5,373 nucleotides of DNA, from the NCBI GenBank assembly GCA_937897085.1, contig CALCOR010000185.1:1-5373 (forward strand). Reading direction: 5' to 3'. A program made the position numbers and the translations under genes. Below, in pieces: positions 1 to 5,373 of this stretch; the first letter of the stretch is position 1; each line of letters starts with the position of its first letter. This stretch comes from an uncultured euryarchaeote. Its GTDB lineage: Archaea > Thermoplasmatota > Poseidoniia > Poseidoniales > Thalassarchaeaceae. The notes below the pieces were generated by a model. That model was not told the origin of the DNA. It was given only the letters and a program-made list of their open reading frames with translations, and made no database searches.

Positions 1-884
1 AGAGCACTCTCATCAAGACGTTGCTCGGCCTGATCCAGATAACATCGGGCGACGGCAAGGTGCTCGGATACGACATCAGGACACAGGGTGACTTGATTCG
101 CCAGCGTATCGGATACATGCCGGAATACGACTGCCTGACCCCCGGACTCGAGGCGATCCATCAGGTCCGCTACTGCGGTGAACTGATTGGGATGAACCCG
201 GAGGTGGCGATGCAGCGGGCTCACGAGGTGATGGAGGACGTCGGACTGCGCGACCAGCGCTACCGGGAGATCTCCACCTTCTCCACAGGGATGATGCAGG
301 CGACCAAACTGGCATGCGGAATCATCCACGACCCCGAACTCGTCATCTGCGATGAGCCCACCAACGGCCTCGACCAGTCAGCGCGGAAGTTCATGCTCGA
401 CACCCTGTTCCAGGTGGTCAAGCAGGGCGGGCGCTCCATTCTGATGAGCAGCCACCTGATGGACGATGTCGAGCGCATCTGTGACCGCATCCTGATGATC
501 CATGAAGGACGCGTCATCGCCCAAGGGCGCATCGATGACCTCAAGGCGATCGATCGGGAGATCGAGATATCTGTCTGGGGCGGAGCTTCGCGAATGGAGG
601 AGGTTCTCTCCGACGCCGGGTTGAAACCACGTCGTTCGGGGCGCGTCATGCGCGTCGTGAGGGAGGATGATTCGACCTACGACCTCGTCCTAGAATGCGC
701 TGCGAAGGCCGAGGTGCAGGTGCGCAAGATGGAGGACTACGAACCCTCGCTGGAGGATCTGTTCATCGTCATCATGGAGAGACTCGGATACGGTGTCAAG
801 ACATCAGCCGATCTGCTCAAGCAGACCCCCAAGGGCCGCGATATCGCTCCGGCGCATCGCTCCCTCACCGGAGGTGATATCTGA
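1..884 (+). CDS. ABC transporter ATP-binding protein, ABC-2 exporter type (5' truncated)
   Basis: This is the nucleotide-binding subunit of an ABC-2-type exporter; it hydrolyses ATP on the cytoplasmic face. The reading frame is already open at base 3. The first visible codons read Ser-Thr, and the preceding bases 'ag' fit the end of a Lys codon, so the window opens inside Walker A (GxGKST). About 30 to 60 N-terminal residues are therefore missing, and the TTG at 21 is not a start. Visible motifs are IGYMPE in the Q-loop region (Glu at 123-125 where Gln is usual), the signature FSTGMMQ (279-299), Walker B LVICDEP (339-359), D-loop NGLD, and the switch His in SSH (453-455). A C-terminal domain of about 110 residues contains PSLEDLF, the usual end motif of CcmA-like (COG1131) ATPases, followed by about 40 extra residues. 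The stop overlaps the next start by one base (TGATG). The partner is presumably the permease that follows. Substrate unknown. Confidence 0.95.
   Translation, partial: STLIKTLLGLIQITSGDGKVLGYDIRTQGDLIRQRIGYMPEYDCLTPGLEAIHQVRYCGELIGMNPEVAMQRAHEVMEDVGLRDQRYREISTFSTGMMQATKLACGIIHDPELVICDEPTNGLDQSARKFMLDTLFQVVKQGGRSILMSSHLMDDVERICDRILMIHEGRVIAQGRIDDLKAIDREIEISVWGGASRMEEVLSDAGLKPRRSGRVMRVVREDDSTYDLVLECAAKAEVQVRKMEDYEPSLEDLFIVIMERLGYGVKTSADLLKQTPKGRDIAPAHRSLTGGDI
870..877 (+). promoter_or_regulatory. Shine-Dalgarno for permease 1
   Basis: GGAGGTGA is a full-length match to the typical 16S rRNA 3' end. It lies 6 bases before the ATG at 884, inside the last codons of the upstream ATPase. It fixes the permease start and indicates coupled translation at the TGATG junction. 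Confidence 0.85.
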
Positions 885-2044
885 TGGGGGACGACGATTT
901 CGACATTGATGACTTGTTCGACGAGTTCGATTCTGCTGTGCAAGAAAACAAGGAGTCCACCAGCAGCGACACACCTGCGGACGATGTGACACCAACCCCT
1001 CCACCTGCTCCAGATGCGCCGGCGACGGAGGCCGAGTACATGGGACAGGCTGGTCTCCAAGTGACCGGCCAGGCTCGACTGGAGGCGGCGTTCGGTTCAG
1101 GTGACGGCGACGAGGTGGCGATCGCTCAGGTCGCACAGGTGGCGCAATCAGAATCCGGCGGCACCATCTTTCACCAGATCTACCGGCCGTGGCGCGGTGA
1201 ACTGAATCCACGCTGGATGCGCAACTGGGCGATTCTCCGCCACCATATCTACGGACTGTTCTCCAAGGGGCATCGTCCCTACCCGCTGATGACCAAACTG
1301 GTGATCTTCGGCGTGTTCATCTCTTCACTCGCCGATCTCGGCTTCATGGCGCTCGGCTCGCTAACCGGAGCGGAGGAGATTGAACGGATGTTCGGCATCA
1401 GCCGAGGCAACCTCTACGGACATGTGCTCGCTTTCTGGTTCCGCAATGCCTGCTACTATCCCATAGTGACAGCCTTGATCATCGGGGGCATCATCAGCGA
1501 AGACCGGCAGCATGGAACGAGCGCGCTCTACTTCTCCAGGCCGATCAACAGACGTGACTATGCGATGATGAAATTCCTCTCTGTGGGAATCATCCTCGGA
1601 GTGATCATCATCTTCTCGCTGTGCTTGTATTATCTGGGCGGAATCCTCGTCAACGGGGAGGGCTGGGCCTACCTCATCGATACCTTCGGGATGTTCCTCG
1701 CCGCGCTGGCAGCCGCCTTCCTGCTCGTGTTCACCTACACCAGCATCGGGCTGGCGCTCTCCTCTGTGAGCCAAGGAAAATTCTTCCCGGCCGTCGCCTT
1801 CCTGGGCATCATCCTCGGCACCAAGTTGGTCGCATTCCTCATCTCGACGCTGTTCGATCGCAGTGCCATCTACCTGATTTCACCCTATGACAACCTTGCC
1901 CATGTCGGCCAATGGATGATCGGGGTGAATCACACCTACGACCATCCCGCCGTCTGGAGTCTGGTGATGCTGCTGGTGATGAACGCCATCTCGATCTACG
2001 TGCTCTCGGCCCGCGTCTCCTCGCTGGAGGTGACCCGAGAATGA
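884..2044 (+). CDS. ABC-2-type transporter permease 1 with acidic N-terminal tail
   Basis: This is the membrane subunit of an ABC-2 exporter, 386 residues. Residues 1-95 look disordered and cytoplasmic: a very acidic start (DDDFDIDDLFDEFD), a Pro/Thr-rich stretch at about 34-47, then an Ala-Gln-Val segment near 79-88. A basic, aromatic region (96-135) leads into six predicted membrane segments at about 136-158, 182-204, 231-253, 266-292, 300-323 and 355-376. The cytoplasmic loop after segment 2 carries SEDRQHGTSALYFSRPINRRDY, matching the ABC-2 pattern E-x(3)-GT-x(n)-RPI-xR that contacts the ATPase. Even segment number and charges put both ends inside. The only Asn sequon, NHT at 349, falls in the last external loop. 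The start is set by a strong Shine-Dalgarno. The stop overlaps the next gene by 4 bases (ATGA). ABC-2 membership is clear; the substrate is not identifiable. Confidence 0.92.
   Translation: MGDDDFDIDDLFDEFDSAVQENKESTSSDTPADDVTPTPPPAPDAPATEAEYMGQAGLQVTGQARLEAAFGSGDGDEVAIAQVAQVAQSESGGTIFHQIYRPWRGELNPRWMRNWAILRHHIYGLFSKGHRPYPLMTKLVIFGVFISSLADLGFMALGSLTGAEEIERMFGISRGNLYGHVLAFWFRNACYYPIVTALIIGGIISEDRQHGTSALYFSRPINRRDYAMMKFLSVGIILGVIIIFSLCLYYLGGILVNGEGWAYLIDTFGMFLAALAAAFLLVFTYTSIGLALSSVSQGKFFPAVAFLGIILGTKLVAFLISTLFDRSAIYLISPYDNLAHVGQWMIGVNHTYDHPAVWSLVMLLVMNAISIYVLSARVSSLEVTRE
2026..2033 (+). promoter_or_regulatory. Shine-Dalgarno for ABC ATPase 2
   Basis: GGAGGTGA lies 7 bases before the ATG at 2041, within the final codons of permease 1. 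It selects 2041 over the upstream in-frame candidate at 1912 and over the ATG at 2053. Confidence 0.85.
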
Positions 2045-3030
2045 TTCCGGACATGTCACAGGTCGGCAAGCCGACCGATGATGCGTGGGCTCCCGTCCCG
2101 GAAGCACCGCATGTGATGCTCGAAGGGGTCACCAAGGTGTATGGTCAGGTGATCGGCCTGAACGATGTCAGTCTGGCCGTGAAGGGTGGCGTGACTGGAA
2201 TCCTAGGGATGAACGGGGCGGGCAAGTCTACTCTGTTCAAACTCATCGTGGGACGCCTGAAGGCGAGTCAGGGGACGGTGCGTCTGTTCGGGACCGACCC
2301 GTGGAAGAATCCAGCTCCGTATGCCCGCGTCGGCTACGTGTCTGAGAGCGAACAACTCTACGATTGGATGACCGGGCTCGACTTCGTCACCACCTTGGCA
2401 CGGCTGTTCGGCTACACCCGGGATGAAGCGAAGGAACGTGCGCTGCACGTGCTCGACTTCGTGGGCCTGGCGGATGTCGTCAACAAGCAGATTGGCAAGT
2501 ACAGCAAAGGAATGCGCCAGCGGGTGAAGATTGCCCATGCTTTGGTGAACGACCCTGACCTGATCATTCTCGATGAGCCGCTGGCGGGATGTGACCCGTT
2601 GGCACGCACGACGGTGATGAACGTCGTGCGGGAACTCGGGGCGATGGGCAAGACAGTGCTCGTCAGTAGTCACATCCTCAACGAGATCGAGCGTATCACC
2701 GAGCAGATCATCATCCTGCACAACGGTCGATTGTTGGCGCTTGGAAACCTGCACGCGATTCGCGAACTGCTCGACCAGCACCCGCACCGCATCCTGCTGC
2801 GCACCGATAATCCGCGCAAATTGGGCACCGCGTTTTTGCCGCACAGCGATGTCTACGGCGTGCGCTTTCCCAAACCGGACGAACTGGTCATCGAGACGAA
2901 CAATCTCTCCAGCGTGCACAAGGCGCTGCCGGAGATCTGCATCGCCAGCGGGGTGCGCGTGACCGCAATCGAGAATCCAGATGACAATCTGGAGTCGTTG
3001 CTGGGATACCTGATGGAGGGGCGCTCATGA
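2041..3030 (+). CDS. ABC transporter ATP-binding protein 2, ABC-2 exporter type (complete)
   Basis: This is a complete ABC ATPase of 329 residues, a paralogue of the truncated one at the left edge. The frame is open from further upstream (1912), but the ATG at 2041 has a perfect Shine-Dalgarno and gives the same ATGA overlap style as its neighbours. Motifs: Walker A GMNGAGKS (56-63), Q-loop region VGYVSE (97-102, Glu at the usual Gln position), signature YSKGMRQ (154-160), Walker B LIILDEP (174-180), D-loop AGCD (Cys184 where Leu is common), switch His211 in SSH. A C-terminal domain of about 100 residues ends with DNLESLLGYLMEG, the COG1131-type ending. The first 24 residues are a short polar lead. 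It should energise permease 2, whose start overlaps its stop by 4 bases, although pairing with permease 1 cannot be ruled out. All catalytic residues are present, so it should be active. Confidence 0.95.
   Translation: MIPDMSQVGKPTDDAWAPVPEAPHVMLEGVTKVYGQVIGLNDVSLAVKGGVTGILGMNGAGKSTLFKLIVGRLKASQGTVRLFGTDPWKNPAPYARVGYVSESEQLYDWMTGLDFVTTLARLFGYTRDEAKERALHVLDFVGLADVVNKQIGKYSKGMRQRVKIAHALVNDPDLIILDEPLAGCDPLARTTVMNVVRELGAMGKTVLVSSHILNEIERITEQIIILHNGRLLALGNLHAIRELLDQHPHRILLRTDNPRKLGTAFLPHSDVYGVRFPKPDELVIETNNLSSVHKALPEICIASGVRVTAIENPDDNLESLLGYLMEGRS
3015..3020 (+). promoter_or_regulatory. Shine-Dalgarno for permease 2
   Basis: GGAGGG ends 6 bases before the ATG at 3027 and sits in the last codons of ATPase 2. 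It supports coupled translation across the ATGA overlap. Confidence 0.75.
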
Positions 3031-4493
3031 TTCCGGAGCAACCTCCGGACACGCCGATGCCCGACGCGCTCGAGATGCAGTTGGCTGACGCTCGGCCGCG
3101 GTTCGAGGAGGCTGCTGCTCAGGAGCCAGCTGCTCAGGCGCCGACTGGAAGAATTGGCCAGATGCAGGCGCAGGCGGCCCAGGCTCTGCGCCCACTGACC
3201 AACACGGTATGGAGCAAACTCGACCGAAAGGCGACCGCAATCGCCGAGTTCACTCTGCGGCAGTACCGTACGAAGAGCTCTACCTGGGTTGTGCTCGGCA
3301 TCGGCCTGATGTTCGTGACGATGGTGATGTTGTTCTACGCCGAGGCTATGGCCACCGGATTCGATTCGTACGACAACGATGGAGACTCGGAGGACTGGGA
3401 TGGTGACGGATATCCGACAGGTCAGGAACGCCGCTACGGAACCAGCCCGTGGAACGCGGACGACCATCCCGACCCGGAGACGGTTCCCCCCGACCCAGCA
3501 TCGGTGTGGATAAACGAGGACCCGCTCGACTTCGACGGAGATTTCCGCAACTCGAACCAAGGATTCGATGATGATGGCGACTGTACCGGTGAGGGTTGGA
3601 GCGACCCGAACTCGCCGGAACTGCCAAGCCGAAATGATCGAAACGGTGACGGTCACCCATGCAACGTCTACTATCGGATGAACTCCACTACTGGGATGGT
3701 CTATTCAGTCAACGGCGACCCGAACGTGGATGAGGACCCGGACGAATCCGTCTTCCTGAAAGAGGCCCTCCATCGCTCGTTCCTGCTCGGATTCGGGAAG
3801 GTGGGATTCACCTTCCTGTTGGGTGTCTTCCTGCCCCTGTTCCTCGCCACCGGGCTGGTACGTGACGAGATGGAGCGAGGCACGATGCACTACCTGCTCG
3901 GTAAGCCCATCGCCCGCGCCGAGGTGCTCACCTATCGGCTGCTCGGATACGTCACCTTGACCTGGCCGTATGTCACTGGGCTGGTCATCATCACCGCCAT
4001 CGTCTCCGGTCTGCTCGCCCCCTCTGATGGATTCTATCGTTGGCAGGACCTGCCGCTCTGGCTCGGCGTGCTGGTCGCCTCGTGGATGGTGTTGCTCGCC
4101 TATGGTGCGGTATTCAGCGTGTGCGGAATCATCTCGCCGAAGTACGGGGTCTTCATCGCCATCGGACTGGGTGTCTGGGAGTTCCTCATGGCCATGGTCT
4201 CGCTCGCCGACCCTACCTTCCCGCTCACCTACCTGTCGATATCGCATTGGGGCATCGAGATCATCAACTGCGCCGCACTGCTCGCCTATCCCGATTTCAT
4301 CTGGATGATACAGGTCGCCGAGTTCCACGGATTCGGTGCCGACATCGCGCTGCAGGTGTTCTGGTCTCCTCCGAGCGCGGTACCGGGAAGTGCGCTCGCC
4401 TCGATGGTCGTAGCGTTGTTCGTCCTGACTCTCTATACGGTGTTCGCGCTGTTCATCGGTCAGGCGATGTTCAAGCGGCGCGAGCTCGATTGA
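3027..4493 (+). CDS. ABC-2-type transporter permease 2 with Asp-rich external loop domain
   Basis: This is the membrane subunit of an ABC-2 exporter, 488 residues, about 100 longer than permease 1. Residues 1-83 form a cytoplasmic tail rich in Pro, Ala, Gln and Glu. Membrane segments are predicted at about 85-107, 252-278, 302-330, 343-368, 374-394 and 457-480. Between segments 1 and 2 lies an external insert of about 140 residues with five DxD/N-G-D motifs, two cysteines and one Asn sequon (NST at 219). The cytoplasmic loop RDEMERGTMHYLLGKPIARAEV (279-300) is the ABC-2 coupling pattern seen also in permease 1. The C-terminus KRRELD is positive-inside, consistent with six segments. A large external domain between segments 1 and 2 is known in other ABC-2 permeases, but the calcium-loop character here is distinctive. 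The likely partner is the adjacent ATPase 2. Substrate unknown. Confidence 0.92.
   Translation: MIPEQPPDTPMPDALEMQLADARPRFEEAAAQEPAAQAPTGRIGQMQAQAAQALRPLTNTVWSKLDRKATAIAEFTLRQYRTKSSTWVVLGIGLMFVTMVMLFYAEAMATGFDSYDNDGDSEDWDGDGYPTGQERRYGTSPWNADDHPDPETVPPDPASVWINEDPLDFDGDFRNSNQGFDDDGDCTGEGWSDPNSPELPSRNDRNGDGHPCNVYYRMNSTTGMVYSVNGDPNVDEDPDESVFLKEALHRSFLLGFGKVGFTFLLGVFLPLFLATGLVRDEMERGTMHYLLGKPIARAEVLTYRLLGYVTLTWPYVTGLVIITAIVSGLLAPSDGFYRWQDLPLWLGVLVASWMVLLAYGAVFSVCGIISPKYGVFIAIGLGVWEFLMAMVSLADPTFPLTYLSISHWGIEIINCAALLAYPDFIWMIQVAEFHGFGADIALQVFWSPPSAVPGSALASMVVALFVLTLYTVFALFIGQAMFKRRELD
3114..3142 (+). repeat. Short direct repeat in the permease 2 N-terminal tail
   Basis: GCTGCTCAGG followed by AGCC or CGCC occurs twice with a 15-base period (3114 and 3129). 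It encodes AAQEP-AAQAP at residues 30-39. The in-frame period suggests a small local duplication in an unstructured tail. Confidence 0.6.
3348..3767 (+). other. Extracytoplasmic Asp-rich calcium-loop domain of permease 2
   Basis: Residues about 108-247 of permease 2 contain roughly 26 Asp and 9 Glu against about 7 Lys/Arg, so the domain is strongly negative. Five loops are visible: DNDGDS (116), DWDGDG (123), DFDGDF (168), DDDGDC (181) and DRNGDG (204). The second reads D-x-D-x-D-G-x(5)-E over residues 123-134, which is the ligand spacing of a 12-residue EF-hand-like loop, and is followed by GTSPWNADD, similar to bacterial and archaeal thrombospondin type 3 repeats. Cys186 and Cys212 could form a disulfide. 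Calcium binding is an inference from this spacing; the predicted topology places the domain outside the cell. Confidence 0.75.
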
Positions 4494-4507
4494 CTTGAGT
4501 TGGTTCG

Positions 4508-5373
4508 ATGGTAGTGGCAACTGATTCGAAAGCGACCCCCGCCTGCTACGAGGGCGACATGTCGTCGCTGTGGCGGCTGGACACGCTCGAACCGCTGCAA
4601 CGTCTCTCCTGGTGGTGGTGGTGGTGGCTGGTGATGCTGCCCGATCCGCGACACCCGGGCCGGACACGGCAGTTGATGGTGCTGTGGTCGACCAAGGACA
4701 CTGAGCGCATCTGGGTCAGTGGGCACGACTGGCATGCAGGGGGAAGAACCCGTGTCGACGAACACGGCGGAATCACCTTTCCCGGGATGGTCGCAGCGTG
4801 GTGGTACGACGGAGAGCAGATGCACGAGCCGCTCGTGCTGCGCGAGGCGCGCTTCTGCGCGCTCGATTCTACGCATCCCCTGTGGCCACAGAACGGCGAG
4901 GCGGCCGCGGCTGGTGGCGAAGGAGGCGGCGGAGCGGTGGTGCCGCTGCTCAGCGATGACCTGTCGATGGGCCTCGCGGACGACCGAAGTCACTTCTGGC
5001 TGAGACTGGAGGCGGATGAAGCGGCGGTGGCGAACGGCGCTCCGGCGCGGTTCGACCTGCGCATGACACCATGGAACCGGGCCATCTCGGGGGTGGAGTA
5101 TTCGCACAACGAGTTCAGCCTCGGAATGGGATACGACATCCTGCGCATCCACGGAAGCGAGTGTACCGGAGAGGTTGGGGGCGAGCAGGTGGCGGGAACC
5201 GCCTACTTCCAGAAGGTGTGCGTTCAGGCCCCGTCCATCCCGTGGTTCTGGGGGATGCTGCATTTCTCCGACGGTTCCTACCTCGACTGGTTCCTCCCGC
5301 ACGCCTCATTGACGCTCACCGCCAAGGATGATCGGCCATGGAAAGCGCGTGACTTTGCTCGTCTGCCGCTCAA
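4508..5373 (+). CDS. Trp-rich protein, possibly CrtC/AttH lipocalin-like (3' truncated)
   Basis: The frame is open from the ATG at 4508 to the window end, giving 288 residues without a stop. An in-frame TGA at 4496 bounds it upstream, so 4508 is the earliest ATG; a later ATG at 4559 is possible. The protein has about 19 Trp (over 6%), including six in a row at residues 35-40, and many Gly, His and Asp. The text looks beta-rich: alternating hydrophobic strands and turns such as FPGMVAAWWYDG (91-102) and GTAYFQKV (230-237), then PWFWGMLHFSDGSYLDWF (245-262). The last block recalls the G-x-x-Y...W-x-W-G-x-x-x-F-x-DGS pattern of hydroxyneurosporene synthase (CrtC)/AttH-type lipocalin-like proteins, which bind or modify hydrophobic molecules. 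This assignment is weak. A Gly/Ala linker (131-144) separates two halves. No clear signal peptide. It follows the transporter after a 14-base gap, probably in the same transcript. Confidence 0.8.
   Translation, partial: MVVATDSKATPACYEGDMSSLWRLDTLEPLQRLSWWWWWWLVMLPDPRHPGRTRQLMVLWSTKDTERIWVSGHDWHAGGRTRVDEHGGITFPGMVAAWWYDGEQMHEPLVLREARFCALDSTHPLWPQNGEAAAAGGEGGGGAVVPLLSDDLSMGLADDRSHFWLRLEADEAAVANGAPARFDLRMTPWNRAISGVEYSHNEFSLGMGYDILRIHGSECTGEVGGEQVAGTAYFQKVCVQAPSIPWFWGMLHFSDGSYLDWFLPHASLTLTAKDDRPWKARDFARLPL
4610..4627 (+). repeat. (TGG)6 trinucleotide tract encoding six Trp
   Basis: Six uninterrupted TGG codons follow a TCC Ser codon and precede CTG Leu. In this frame they encode Trp35-Trp40 of the fifth gene; the other frames would read Gly or Val runs. 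Because the unit is three bases, slippage would change Trp number without breaking the frame. Confidence 0.95.
4898..4939 (+). other. Gly/Ala-rich linker in the fifth gene
   Basis: Residues 131-144 read EAAAAGGEGGGGAV, a low-complexity stretch likely to be a flexible linker or a surface loop between two beta-rich halves. The underlying DNA is GC-rich and partly repetitive (gcg and ggc units). Confidence 0.6.

Noticed and set aside
21..23. TTG at 21 as the start of the first ATPase
   Set aside because: The frame is open to base 3 and encodes the end of Walker A (ST after a partial Lys codon), so the real start lies outside the window.
1912..2040. N-terminal extension of ATPase 2 from the ATG at 1912
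   Set aside because: It would overlap permease 1 by 133 bases and encode an unlikely Arg/Asp-rich lead. The ATG at 2041 has a perfect Shine-Dalgarno and an ATGA overlap like its neighbour.
2203..3656. Minus-strand open frames opposite ATPase 2 and the start of permease 2
   Set aside because: They lie antisense to a catalytically complete ABC ATPase and a clear permease; no motifs or start signals support them.
4494..4507. Terminator or promoter between permease 2 and gene 5
   Set aside because: The 14-base gap has no hairpin, T-run or TATA-like box, so a transcript break there is unsupported.
3705..4667. Minus-strand open frame (320 codons) opposite permease 2
   Set aside because: It is the shadow of the membrane-protein frame: Glu/Gln/Arg-rich, low complexity, and it crosses a gene boundary on the other strand.
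4460..5302. Long minus-strand open frame (280 codons) across gene 5
   Set aside because: Its product is Arg/Pro/His-rich without domain-like structure, and the plus-strand frame is open over the same span with a coherent hydrophobic pattern. Long antisense frames are expected at this GC content.
1..5373. CRISPR array, tRNA, rRNA, insertion sequence or attachment site
   Set aside because: No spaced direct repeats, cloverleaf-like segment, transposase motif or terminal inverted repeats were seen; the window is nearly all coding.

Overview
The window looks like a GC-rich prokaryotic chromosome, probably from a marine archaeon of the Poseidoniales (Marine Group II) or a related Thermoplasmatota lineage. 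This placement is an inference. It rests on an Asp-rich DxDGD calcium-loop domain of the kind common in that group's surface proteins, on moderately high GC that falls short of actinobacterial codon extremes, and on tightly coupled genes. No marker gene is present to settle it, and a bacterium is not excluded.

Layout: all five genes lie on the + strand and the DNA is almost entirely coding. The order is (1) the 3' part of an ABC ATPase, cut by the left edge just inside its Walker A motif; (2) an ABC-2-type permease with a long acidic N-terminal tail; (3) a complete second ABC ATPase; (4) a second ABC-2-type permease with a large Asp-rich external loop; (5) the 5' part of a Trp-rich, probably beta-rich protein that runs off the right edge. 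The first three junctions are stop/start overlaps of 1 or 4 bases, each preceded by a strong Shine-Dalgarno sequence. The fourth junction is a 14-base gap with no Shine-Dalgarno, promoter or terminator that I can see.

How they work together: genes 1 to 4 form an ATPase-permease-ATPase-permease unit. This is either two ABC-2 exporters made from one message or one heterotetrameric exporter with two different ATPases and two different membrane halves. The substrate cannot be read from the sequence. The fifth gene weakly resembles the CrtC/AttH lipocalin-like group, which would suggest a hydrophobic ligand, but that is tentative. The least ordinary parts are the external calcium-loop insert of permease 2, the cytoplasmic low-complexity tails on both permeases, and a run of six tryptophans in gene 5.
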